A program made the position numbers and the translations under genes. Shown here piece by piece: positions 51,301 to 63,167 of a DNA stretch of 64,000 nt. Each line of letters begins with the position of its first letter. The first letter of the stretch is position 1. This DNA is from Cystobacter ferrugineus (lineage in GTDB: Bacteria; Myxococcota; Myxococcia; Myxococcales; Myxococcaceae). A model generated the notes under the pieces. The model was not told the DNA's origin. It ran no database searches and saw only the letters and a program-made list of their open reading frames with translations. The DNA is taken from positions 175,935-239,934 of the forward strand of contig NZ_MPIN01000008.1 in assembly GCF_001887355.1 (NCBI RefSeq). Direction: 5' to 3'.

Positions 51301-51734
51301 TGTCCGAGGCGCGCGAGGCCTACCAGCGCTCGCGCGACATCCGGGCGCGGATCCGCATGCCCCACCTGGAGCACGAGGCCATGACGGGGCTGGCCGCCGT
51401 GGCGCTGATGGGCGGGGAGCTGCACGAGGCCCTCGAGCTCGTCGAGCAGCTCCTGCCCCACCTGGAAGGCATGCACCGGGGCGTGGAGGAGCCCTTCTGG
51501 ATCTGGCTCACCTGCTTCCGGGTGCTCCGGGCCCACCAGGACGCGCGCGCCCTCCGCCTGTTGGAAGCAGCCCACCAACGGCTCCAGGCCCAGGCCGACA
51601 AGCTGCGCGAAGAGGCGCTGCGGCGCTCCTTCCTGGCCATGCCCACCCACCGGACGATCCAGGTGGAGTGGCGCCGACAAAAGGACATACGGGGCGCGCC
51701 TGGCCGGGAGCGGCCGCTCCTGGAGACCTCCTAG
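48387..51734 (+). CDS. Class III adenylate cyclase with AAA-type ATPase and TPR domains
   Basis: An 1115 aa cytoplasmic multidomain protein. Residues about 50-220 form a class III nucleotide cyclase: metal aspartates D58 (FGDLCGF) and D102 (KHIGDAVMA, with K98 favouring ATP), N173 and R177 in GDTVNTASRLEQ. A STAND/AAA ATPase follows with Walker A GEAGIGKS (K281) and Walker B VLFLEDIHWAD. The C-terminal 450 residues are tetratricopeptide-like helical repeats (AREHLERSLALAESARLPQLE, YLAYVRKSLGDFAASKAGFEQ). Proteins of this plan are frequent in myxobacteria and may couple signal recognition by the TPRs to cAMP production. The ATG follows ccggaggacg. The sensor kinase gene begins 5 bases after its stop. 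Confidence 0.93.
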   Translation: MSNERDLLEQAMAMLEAQRALLGHEATEAALTALRIRIAALASHVPFERRHVTVLFGDLCGFTAMSERMDPEDVSELMNRLWERVDGAILRYGGRIDKHIGDAVMALWGTEGASEDDAEQALHAALDIQAQLASFPAAPPEGLHMRIGIHTGPVLLGVVGTRGELTVMGDTVNTASRLEQAAPVDGILISHGTWRHVHGAFAAEPLAPLRLKGKQEPLQVYRVTAAKPRAFLRRGRGLDGVWARLVGREHETRQLRAALQAVLAGNGSRRVTLTGEAGIGKSRLLGEFETWLESLDAPPRCLRGRASPEMRRHPNALLRDLFSFHLQVQESDPPSVVRARLEDSFHEALGPGEPSRIRAHLAGSLIGFDFSNSPHLKGTPMDEQSLRARGLESLGEYFRALLRREPMVLFLEDIHWADDSALDLLERLHETLAPEQLLVVCTARPEFFERRPGWTHAPSHVRLELRPLSPDDSHRLVAELLRKVESIPPALEELVVTRAEGNPFYLEELIQMLLEEGVILANKERWHVEPHRLTALKVPPTLSGVLQARLDSLPAHEREVLQRASVVGRVFWDEPLQTMGGALPDGVSLHDTLAALQERELIFEQSSSAFAGAREYTFKHAIVREVAYDTVLKRERRAFHGWIAEWLLARGGERSREHLGLLADHLEASGQGERAATFLRRAAEEALSLFAHAEARAFLQRALALSSEDNVAERYAIVAARERVHAIQGERREQRVDLDNMEAWAERLDDDRRRTEAALRRALYAVEVGEFALGEQAVQRAIRLAQQQGDMASEALARLYWGRLLRHLRGDFASAREHLERSLALAESARLPQLEVESLLNLGAVMHEEGDLTASLQPIQRVIPFCQSIGDRWLECSARRYLAYVRKSLGDFAASKAGFEQTLQFSRVIGYRFWEAMDYTNLSRIHYHLGDPTGALELSEQGLRIAEEIGSLRYQGYAWMSRGLALGALERLSEAREAYQRSRDIRARIRMPHLEHEAMTGLAAVALMGGELHEALELVEQLLPHLEGMHRGVEEPFWIWLTCFRVLRAHQDARALRLLEAAHQRLQAQADKLREEALRRSFLAMPTHRTIQVEWRRQKDIRGAPGRERPLLETS

Positions 51735-51739
51735 CTCGC

Positions 51740-53062
51740 ATGACAGAGAGTCCACACGGCGAAGCCACGCGGACGGGGCCGGACAAGATGATGCTCTTGT
51801 TCGCGGCGGTGCTCCCGCTGCTGTCCGTGCTGGACGTGCTCATCCTCTCGCACATCAACCTCGAGGCGCTCGGGGTGCGCGTGCTGTGGGCGGTGGAGCT
51901 GGCGGCCTGCGCGTTCTGGATGACCCGGCTCTCCGGATGGAGCCGGCGCCTGTTCATCCTGGGCAACAGCGCGATCGGCTCGGTCTTCTATCTGGTCATC
52001 GTCGCCTGCACCGGGGGCGTGGACAGCCCCTATGTCTACCTGGTGATGTGCCTGCCCCTGCTGGTGGCCCTCGTCTACGCGGAGGAGGCGGGCGCGGCCA
52101 TCGTCAGCGGCGTCGTCTGCATGCTGGGCATTGGCGCGCTGGTGGTGCTCACCGGGCACCCTCCGGCCCGGGCCATCACCTGGGCCTCCCTGGTCGCGAT
52201 GACCAGCTTCTTCGGCGTGACGGGCTCCTCCCAGTTCCGCCGGGCGCTCGAGGCGCGCAACGAGGCCCGTCTGGAGCGCACCCGCCGCGAGGCCGCGGAG
52301 AAACTCGCCCGGACGCTGGCGGCTCAAGCCCTGTCCGAGCGGCTCGCCACCGTGGGGCGGCTGGCCGCCAGCGTGATGCACGAAATCAACAACCCGCTGG
52401 CCTTCGTCCAAGCCAACCTGCGCTTCCTCCAGGAGGAGTTGCACGCGCAGCCCCTGGCCCCCGGGGCCCGCGCGGAGCTGGAGCAGGTGCTCGCCGAGAC
52501 GCGCTCGGGCGTGGAGCGCGTCCAGCGGATCGTCCTGGACCTCAAGGGCTTCTCGCGCCGGGACGCGGAGGAGTCCACCACCTGCGCCCTGGCGGACGTG
52601 GTGGCGGACGCGGTGCGGCTGGCGGCGGTGCGGCTCAAGCACATCGCCCACGTGAAGGTGGAGATGCCTCCCGAGCTGCCTCCCGTGCTCGCCACGCCCC
52701 GGCGGCTCGTCCAGGTGCTGCTCAACCTGCTCGTCAACGCGGGCGACGCCATCGAGGAGTCGGGCCGGGTGTCGGGGGAAATCCTCGTGCGCGGCGAGGT
52801 GCGCGGAGAGCGCGTGGTGCTGCTCGTCGAGGACAACGGCCCGGGCTTTCCTCCCGAGGTGCTGTCGCGCCTCTTCGAGAGCTTCTTCACCACCAAGGGC
52901 CCGGAGAAGGGCACGGGCCTGGGGCTCGTCATCTCCCGCGAGCTTTTGGAGCACTGTGGCGCGACGCTCACCGCGGAGAACCGGGAAGAGGGCGGCGCCC
53001 GCCTGCGCCTCGAATGGCCCGCGCACGGCCAGGCGTCGCGCGACGGCGCCGTCAGCGGGTAG
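51740..53062 (+). CDS. Membrane histidine kinase
   Basis: A 440 aa sensor kinase. The N-terminal 160 residues contain five or six membrane helices with very short loops (MMLLFAAVLPLLSVLDVLIL, VFYLVIVACTGG), a compact sensor without a large external domain. A short coiled segment leads to HisKA with H214 in SVMHEINNPLAF and an HATPase domain (NLLVNAGDAI, DNGPGFPP, GTGLGLVI). No receiver or partner regulator lies next to it. The 5-base distance from the cyclase gene suggests the two are expressed together and may act in one pathway. Confidence 0.9.
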   Translation: MTESPHGEATRTGPDKMMLLFAAVLPLLSVLDVLILSHINLEALGVRVLWAVELAACAFWMTRLSGWSRRLFILGNSAIGSVFYLVIVACTGGVDSPYVYLVMCLPLLVALVYAEEAGAAIVSGVVCMLGIGALVVLTGHPPARAITWASLVAMTSFFGVTGSSQFRRALEARNEARLERTRREAAEKLARTLAAQALSERLATVGRLAASVMHEINNPLAFVQANLRFLQEELHAQPLAPGARAELEQVLAETRSGVERVQRIVLDLKGFSRRDAEESTTCALADVVADAVRLAAVRLKHIAHVKVEMPPELPPVLATPRRLVQVLLNLLVNAGDAIEESGRVSGEILVRGEVRGERVVLLVEDNGPGFPPEVLSRLFESFFTTKGPEKGTGLGLVISRELLEHCGATLTAENREEGGARLRLEWPAHGQASRDGAVSG

Positions 53063-53095
53063 GAGCGAGAAGGGCGGGCGCCGGGCAATGCCCGC

Positions 53096-54070
53096 TCACG
53101 GACGCGAGGGCAGCGGCGCTGCGGGCTTGTCGATGTCGAGCTGGAAGCGGTAGCCCGCGTCCCGGACATAGACGCTGTTGCCCTGGAGCGACTCGACGGG
53201 GGTGATGTCGCCCTGGGCGTCGAGCGCGCCCACGCGCACGTAGCGGGAGTCCTGGTTCACCCGGCGGGCCAGGCGCACGAGCCAGCTCGCCGCCGGACTC
53301 ACCTCCTCCGTCAAACGCAGCTCATGGCGCTCCACGTCCCGCCCGGCCGCGTCGAAGACCCGGAGCGTCACCGTGCTGCCCGCGCGCAGTTCCTCACGCG
53401 CCCGCACCGGCTCGGCTTCCTTCCACTCGGAGGCCGCGAGCGTGGTGCCGATCTCCACGTCCACGCAGGCATAGAAGGCCTCCGGGCTGTCGGAGCGCTG
53501 CCAGATGTTGTAGATGACGTGCCGGCCCGTCTTCCCCGTGGGGAAGGGGCAGTTCAACGTGTAGCGGTTGTTCTGCAGGGGCGTGCTGCCCACGGTGCAG
53601 AAGGGCGTCGCCTCCAGGTCCGACCACTTGAGCGGCTGCGAGGGATTGTAGCCCTGCCTGGTGATGAAGAATTGGAAGCTACGGGCGGCGTGGGGGGCCG
53701 TCGCGTGGTAGACGAAATCGAAGCGGCCCTGGGCATTGGGCGCGATGCGCTTGGCCGGCCAGTCCGACCGCGCGAGATCCAACCCCTTGTGTGATTCATT
53801 GGCCGCGCTGCACAGCTTCCCATCCGGGATGAGGGCGCGGTGCTGGCCATTGGCATTGCCCTGCCGGACACCATTCCAATCATAGAAGGCCTGGGTGCCG
53901 CCGTAGGCGATGGCGGCCTTGCACGCGGCGGACTGGGGCGTCTCCGGGCCCTCCTTGTAACAGTTGTACACGCGGCTGATGGGAATCTCGATGGAGCCGT
54001 GTGCGAGGGATTGCCCGGCGGACAGCGCGGACACCAGGGCGAGGGACGGCGCCAGCATGGACTTGAGCAT
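53096..54070 (-). CDS. AA10 lytic polysaccharide monooxygenase with GbpA2-like domain
   Basis: A 324 aa secreted copper enzyme. The signal peptide ends in SLA, placing His24 at the mature N-terminus, as required for the copper histidine brace. The second brace residue is probably H127 in TAPHAARSF, aligned with the corresponding His of chitin-active AA10 proteins. Conserved FITRQGYNPSQPLKWSDL, TPFC and GRHVIYNIWQRSDSPEAFYACVDV complete the domain. About 100 residues follow (ASEWKEAEPVRA, STVTLRVFDAAGRDV), like GbpA domain 2. It likely oxidises crystalline chitin or cellulose. The ATG at 54070 follows caggag; in-frame Met codons upstream lack this. Confidence 0.92.
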   Translation of the reverse strand: MLKSMLAPSLALVSALSAGQSLAHGSIEIPISRVYNCYKEGPETPQSAACKAAIAYGGTQAFYDWNGVRQGNANGQHRALIPDGKLCSAANESHKGLDLARSDWPAKRIAPNAQGRFDFVYHATAPHAARSFQFFITRQGYNPSQPLKWSDLEATPFCTVGSTPLQNNRYTLNCPFPTGKTGRHVIYNIWQRSDSPEAFYACVDVEIGTTLAASEWKEAEPVRAREELRAGSTVTLRVFDAAGRDVERHELRLTEEVSPAASWLVRLARRVNQDSRYVRVGALDAQGDITPVESLQGNSVYVRDAGYRFQLDIDKPAAPLPSRP

Positions 54071-54178
54071 GAGGACGAACTCCTGTTCCGACAGGGGGAC
54101 GGACCCGGGATTCACCGCGTTCGCGCGGAGTACGGGTATGGAGTTCATCGCGTGATTATTCGGGTCATCTCGGGAGCC

Positions 54179-54233
54179 AGAAAAAGGACCGGGGCCGGGA
54201 ACCGCTGACGGATCAGCGGCGCCCGGCCCCGGT
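54179..54233 (-). terminator. Intrinsic terminator after the CglD-like gene
   Basis: On the minus strand a long hairpin (12-bp outer arms 54188-54199 and 54222-54233, plus 7-bp inner arms ccgctga/tcagcgg) is followed by CCTTTTTCT. This is a classical intrinsic terminator in the correct orientation for the gene ending at 54282. Confidence 0.85.
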
Positions 54234-54241
54234 TGGCTCAT

Positions 54242-54274
54242 CCCCGGCGGGCCTCAGCTCAGGGCCCGCCGGGG
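54242..54274 (-). terminator. Second hairpin after the CglD-like gene
   Basis: A perfect 12-bp stem (arms ccccggcgggcc and ggcccgccgggg) with a 9-base loop, 8 bases after the stop at 54282. It lacks a T-run but lies directly upstream of the full terminator, giving a tandem arrangement. Confidence 0.6.
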
Positions 54275-54281
54275 GAGTGAC

Positions 54282-57200
54282 TCAGCCCGGCCTCGGCTGG
54301 CAGCCGCAGACGCTCTCGTTGCAGATCGTGTTGGACGGGCAGGTGCCACCGCAGTTGGGCTTGCAGACGCAGGCGCAGGCGTTGGCGTCGGCCTGGTAGT
54401 TCGCGCCGCAGTTGAGCGCCCCCGTGTCACAGACACAACCACACTTCGCCGCGTCGAACTTGAAGCCCGGCGAGCAGGTGGCCGACTGCACGCAGGAGCA
54501 CGCGCACGTGCTCTGGTCGCACGTCTGGAAGCTGCCGCAGGCGCCCGCGCAGTCCGTGCCGCAGGACCAGCTGCACACGTCCCGGTTGGTGTTGCACACC
54601 TGGCCGGGCGCGCCGCCACCACCGCAATCCGCGGGGCACTCGCACACGTTCGACTGCCGGTTGCACACGAGCTTGCCGTCGCAGAAGTCCGCCTCGGTGG
54701 AGTCATACTTCGCGTCGCCGAAGCAGGGCGGCTGGTTGCCGTTAGGATTGGTCGTCAGGTCGCTCCAGTAACGGTAGGAGATGGCGGCCTGGGTGTTGCC
54801 CGTCTCGGGCGGACGGCACGCACCGTAGAAGGACAGGGCCTGGCTGCGGCCGTCCACGTCGAAGCCATCCGTGCGGCTGCGCGGCAGGTCGCTCGGGTTG
54901 CACTTCGAGGCGTCACGCACCTTCGCCAGCGCCACGCGCACGGACGCACCGATGGGCGGCTTGAGGGTCTTGTAACCCGCGGAGCCGATCACGCTGTCCA
55001 TGATGCTGTTGATGGCCGTCTGGATGCCCGTCGCGGTGCGGATGCTGCCCACGATGCCCCCCAGATCCTGGATGGCATTCTTGTGGACCGGGTTGAGGTG
55101 ATCCTCCTGGCTGTTGCACTTGGTGGCGCTCTCAGCGGGATCGCAGATGATGCCGTGCATCTGGATGGCCGCGCCCGTGGGGTTGGTGCCCTTGAAGAAC
55201 TTGAGGTACGTGTCGTACGCGTTCTCAGAGCCGGCAGCGGCACCATCCGTGGACTGATCGCGCGTGTCCGTCAGGATGATGACGACCAGGCGAGCACCGG
55301 GACGGTACTTCTTGTTGACGTCGGTCGCGGCGGTCATGTCGTTGACCGCCTTGCGCGCCGGCTTCAGGTGCACCTCGTCGGCGATGCCATTGATGCCAAT
55401 CCAGCAGCCCTGCGAGGAGTCCGGGCACGGAGCGTTCTGCTGCAACCAGGCCTTGAACTGGTTGATGTCCCGGGTGAAGCCCCGGAAGGTGTTGCGGTTG
55501 TTGCTGTAGGTCGCGCCGTAGGAGGTGGTGACCAGGGCGATGCGCCAGTCGAGCTGCGAGTTGCCCAGGCGCGCGGCCACCGCGTTGGCGGCCTCACCCA
55601 GGGCGGCCTGGGACGAACTCATGGAGCCACTGTCGTCCACCACGAACAGGAAGTCCGTGGGGCCGCTGCCGGCGGAGACGAAGGTCTCGCACTGCACCGC
55701 GTCCGCGTCACCGAACTGGGCCAGCGCCGTGCCGCCCGCGGTGTCACCCATGACGAACAGCCCCGACCGCGTCGAATCGTTGTAGAGCGCCTTGGGGGTG
55801 ATGGCCACCACCACGAGCACGCTCGAGTCGGAGCGGTGCACGTACTGCACCTGGAGCTTGAACGGGCCCGTGACGTCCGTGCCGCCCGAGATCGTCCCCG
55901 TCCCCGCGCCGACCAGGGTGTTGGCCACCGCGTTGATGTGGGCCCCCAGGGAGGTGGTCACCGACTGCTCGTAGAAGGCCTGCGAGGCGGGATGACCATC
56001 CCAGGTGGTGAACGTCTGCGTGGTCTCCACCGTCGTATTCGGAACCAACGTATTCAACTGGGCACGCACGCCCAGCTCGTCTCCCGCCACCGTGGTGGAG
56101 GTGCCCACCTGGCCGCGCTTGTAGGCGATGAAGGCCACCTTGTTGGTGCTGTCGTAGCCGATGAAGCCCTTGAAGCCAGTCGAGGAGGAGGAGATCGTCT
56201 TCACATCGTTGAAGGTGGGGCGGAGCGCCAGGCGGATGTCACTGCCGTTGTCCTCCTTGAAGGACACCTGACGCAGGTTCTGCGCGGAGCACGCCTGGCC
56301 CGCGGGGGAGGTGCCGATGCCGTCCGAACCATTGCTCGGGTTGAGTTCGCCCGGGTCCACACGGCCGTTCTGGTTGGAGTCCTCGGCACCGTCGGCGATG
56401 CCATCGCCGTCGCTGTCCGCGTTGGTGGGATCCGTCTTGGAGCCCGTGTCCAGGTCGCCGACATAGCCGCAGTCGGTGCGGGGCGCCTTGTCGGTGGCCA
56501 CGCCACGCTCCACACCGTCCACCAGACCGTCTCCGTCCGTGTCGCGGTTGGTGGGATCCGTCTCGCCCGGATCGCGCCCGCCGCTGGCGTTCAGGTCCTC
56601 GCCCAGGTAGATGCCCTGGCTCTTTCCATCCAAGAGGCCGTCGCAGTCCGAGTCCTTCGACCTGGGATCCGTCTCGCCCAGATCCACCCGGCCATTGCGG
56701 TTGCGATCCTCCTGACCATCCTTCAGCCCGTCTCCATCCATGTCCGGATTGTTCGGGTCGGTGCCATTGGCCTGCTCGACCGCGTCCGACAGGCCATCGC
56801 CGTCCGTGTCCAGGCCCGTGGCCCCGCCGCAGTCGCCGGCGAGATTCGGGTTCGTCTCGCCCGGATCCACGAGGCCGTTGCCGTTGCGGTCCTCGGCTCC
56901 ATCCAGACAGGTGTCGCCGTCCATGTCGGCGTTGAGCGGATCCGTCTTGCTGTTATTGATCTCGACGTAGTCCGACAGGCCGTCGCTGTCCGTGTCGCGC
57001 CGGCGGGGATCCGTCTCGCCCGTCTCCACGACGCCGTTCTTGTTCTTGTCCTCCTCGCTGTCCGTCAGGCCGTCACCATCCGAGTCGCGGTTGGAGGGAT
57101 CCGTCTCGTTCGGGTCCAGCCGGCCGTTCTTGTTGCGGTCCTCCACGCCGTCCAGGATGCCGTCGCCGTCCGTGTCCGGATTGGTCGGGTTGGTGCGGCT

Positions 57201-57620
57201 CTTGGGATCCGCGTCCGCGATGAAGAGCGAGGTGCACAGCGGAATCTTGTTGATCGTGGCGGTGCGAGCGGCCTCCACACCATCGCGCAGGCCGTCGCCG
57301 TCCGTGTCCCACTTGTCCGGGTCCGTGCGCAGATTGCCGGTGTAGATGTTGCCATACTCCTCCGCGTCCGACAGACCGTCACAGTCGGTGTCGAGATCCT
57401 TGTTGGTCGGATTGAGGGGACCTGGGGGCGTCTCGAAGGGATCATCTGTCGGCTGCTCAGGGGGGCCGCCATCACCGGCATCGGGGTCGTCGGGATTGCC
57501 GGGGCCACCGTCAACCTGATCGGAGGGTCCCGCATCGGGATCATCCGTAATCGGCGGCTGAGGACAACCAGCGAGGAATGCGACCAGGGCGGCCGCGAGT
57601 AAACGGGAAGGGGCTCTCAT
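54282..57620 (-). CDS. cglD: CglD-like gliding motility lipoprotein (VWA and thrombospondin type 3 repeats)
   Basis: A 1112 aa predicted outer-membrane lipoprotein with lipobox AFLAGC (C19) and an Asp/Gly/Pro linker. Residues about 78-430 hold roughly twelve thrombospondin type 3-like calcium-binding repeats of the form DTDGDGLxDxxE with NKNGxxDPxETDP. A VWA domain follows near residues 650-870, with metal site VDDSGSMSSS near 660, and a 140-residue cysteine-rich end (about 30 Cys). This architecture matches the adventurous gliding protein CglD of Myxococcus, thought to act at the cell surface. Identity is by architecture, not by alignment. A GTG four codons upstream is an alternative start. 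A terminator pair follows. Confidence 0.75.
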   Translation of the reverse strand: MRAPSRLLAAALVAFLAGCPQPPITDDPDAGPSDQVDGGPGNPDDPDAGDGGPPEQPTDDPFETPPGPLNPTNKDLDTDCDGLSDAEEYGNIYTGNLRTDPDKWDTDGDGLRDGVEAARTATINKIPLCTSLFIADADPKSRTNPTNPDTDGDGILDGVEDRNKNGRLDPNETDPSNRDSDGDGLTDSEEDKNKNGVVETGETDPRRRDTDSDGLSDYVEINNSKTDPLNADMDGDTCLDGAEDRNGNGLVDPGETNPNLAGDCGGATGLDTDGDGLSDAVEQANGTDPNNPDMDGDGLKDGQEDRNRNGRVDLGETDPRSKDSDCDGLLDGKSQGIYLGEDLNASGGRDPGETDPTNRDTDGDGLVDGVERGVATDKAPRTDCGYVGDLDTGSKTDPTNADSDGDGIADGAEDSNQNGRVDPGELNPSNGSDGIGTSPAGQACSAQNLRQVSFKEDNGSDIRLALRPTFNDVKTISSSSTGFKGFIGYDSTNKVAFIAYKRGQVGTSTTVAGDELGVRAQLNTLVPNTTVETTQTFTTWDGHPASQAFYEQSVTTSLGAHINAVANTLVGAGTGTISGGTDVTGPFKLQVQYVHRSDSSVLVVVAITPKALYNDSTRSGLFVMGDTAGGTALAQFGDADAVQCETFVSAGSGPTDFLFVVDDSGSMSSSQAALGEAANAVAARLGNSQLDWRIALVTTSYGATYSNNRNTFRGFTRDINQFKAWLQQNAPCPDSSQGCWIGINGIADEVHLKPARKAVNDMTAATDVNKKYRPGARLVVIILTDTRDQSTDGAAAGSENAYDTYLKFFKGTNPTGAAIQMHGIICDPAESATKCNSQEDHLNPVHKNAIQDLGGIVGSIRTATGIQTAINSIMDSVIGSAGYKTLKPPIGASVRVALAKVRDASKCNPSDLPRSRTDGFDVDGRSQALSFYGACRPPETGNTQAAISYRYWSDLTTNPNGNQPPCFGDAKYDSTEADFCDGKLVCNRQSNVCECPADCGGGGAPGQVCNTNRDVCSWSCGTDCAGACGSFQTCDQSTCACSCVQSATCSPGFKFDAAKCGCVCDTGALNCGANYQADANACACVCKPNCGGTCPSNTICNESVCGCQPRPG

Positions 57621-57886
57621 AAACAGCCTCACGGGGAAGGGGGGGGCGAATCTGGGAACGGGGTTTTCTGTTGCCTAGTGGGTGATTGTGTAACCTGCCC
57701 TCCTGTTCCATACGCCGGCCCGCACGGAAACAGAAGAGTACGAAACTCCGCGCCCTGTTGTGCAGATGCGACGGAGGCGTTCACTCGTGAAGAGTGCAGA
57801 AGGGTCGAAGAATTTTTCCATCGTCCCAATCTGAGTCTCATCCCGGACAACCCGGGGAGAGGGGGGAGGGTCCATCCACTACCATT

Positions 57887-61668
<3,782 letters not shown>

Positions 61669-61672
<4 letters not shown>

Positions 61673-62919
61673 GACGCCTCCTCCTGCACCTGGGTGAGCA
61701 GCTCGTGGAAGGCCTCGAGCAGCGCGGGAGCGAGGGGCTCGGAGTAGTCCTGGGCGTAGCGGGCGCGGAACACGTCCTCGGGCGTGCGTTCCTTGAGCGA
61801 GGGCCCGGGCCGCGACTCCGCGAGCACCAGGCCCGTGCCGGTGTACTGGGGGGTGATCTTCACCAGCCGCGCGGCCTTGCCCTCCAGCGCGGCCTCCACC
61901 TGGCGGCGCAGGGCGGGCTCGGGCTTGGGCAGCTCCACGCATACCTCCAGATAGGGACGCTTCCACTCCACCATTCCGGCCTCGGCGGGGGGCAGGGCCT
62001 GGAGCGCCTTCACCACGGAGGCCAGGTCCATCGCGGGCGCGCCGCGCTCGGGCACCCGGAGGATCTCCGCCTGACGGGGCACGCGCACGGACTCCACGGA
62101 GGCGAGCCGCTCGCCCTCGAGTTCCACGAGCAGCACCTGATGCACGTAGCTCGCCTCGGACAGCGACAGGGGCAGGGGCGAGCCGCTGTAGCGCACCCCC
62201 TCGCGCCCGCCCACGCGCTGGGCCTTGTGCAGGTGCCCGAGCGCCACGTACGCCACGTCCTCGGGGAAGAGCTCCACCGGGAGCGCGTGCTGGTTGCCGC
62301 CGAGGATCCGCCGCTCGCTCAGCTCGCTCAGCTCGGTGCCCACCATGTAGCAATGGCCCATGGCCACGAGTGCCTGTCCGGGCTCGCGCCGCGCCCGCGC
62401 GCCATCGAGCACCTCGGCGTACACCGCGCGCACGCCCTCGATGAGCCGGTCGCCCACCTCTTCCGGGAGGAAGGGGAGATCCGCGGGCCGCAGGTAGGGC
62501 ACCGCCGCCACCCACGCGCCGACCTGACCCCGGGCATCGTGCAGCGGCACCAGCAGCCGCTCCAGGCCCCGATCATCCCGGGAGCGCGTGAGACCGCCCA
62601 CCACGCGCACGCCGAGCGCGGTGAGCAACGGGTCCGGCGCATCCAACCGCGCCGCCGAGTCGTGGTTGCCGCCGATGACGACGACGTCCAGCGTGGGGCA
62701 GCGCTGGCGGGCCTGGGCGACGAACTCGTACCAGGCGGCCTGGGCTTCGGCGCTGGGGTTGGAGGTGTCGAAGATGTCACCGGCCACGAGCAGCGCGTCC
62801 ACCTCGCGCGCCGCCAGGGTGTCGAGCAACCACGCGAGGAAGGCCGCGTGCTCGGCCTCGCGCGAGGTGTCGTACAATGAGTGTCCCAGGTGCCAGTCCG
62901 ACGTGTGCAGCAGGCGCAT
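61669..62919 (-). CDS. sbcD: Nuclease subunit SbcD (Mre11-like)
   Basis: A 416 aa calcineurin-like phosphoesterase. Metal-binding motifs are in order: TSDWHLGH, AGDIFDT, IGGNHDSA, MGHCYM and ALGHLHKAQ. A C-terminal capping part follows (residues about 280-410). It is the nuclease partner of SbcC in processing double-strand ends and palindromes. The ATG at 62919 directly opens the family N-terminus. The gene is divergent from plsC. Confidence 0.96.
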
Positions 62920-63167
62920 ACCCCTCCAGGAGCGATGCGAGCGGGATGGGGGACCCCTTGCCTGCTCGCACGTTCAGGCAGCGCCAGTGTGCCCGTTGGC
63001 GCGCGTGGAGCCAAATATGGAGTTCCCCTCCCCCGTTCTCTCCCGCGCGGAGCAGGCGGGCAGGCGGCTTCGGGCGTGCGGTCCGGCGTCCGGGCGGGCA
63101 TCATGACGCGCCGCCTCCCGCTCCCCGGGGGGCCGATGTGCCCCCGCCGACCGCGAGACACCCAATA

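Noticed and set aside
48513-51755. A 1080-codon open frame on the minus strand opposite the cyclase gene
   Set aside because: The translation is low-complexity (Leu/Gly/Glu/His/Arg-rich) without domains, while the plus strand has complete cyclase, ATPase and TPR motifs. Long antisense frames are a by-product of high GC.
55083-57602. An 839-codon plus-strand frame with regular Val/Arg/Ile repeats
   Set aside because: Its repeats are the mirror image of the calcium-repeat coding on the minus strand; no ribosome site or domain supports it.
57621-57886. Promoter or terminator between sbcC and the CglD-like gene
   Set aside because: The 266 bases include a short stem near 57848 and AT-richer parts, but no paired promoter elements or stem with T-run could be defended.
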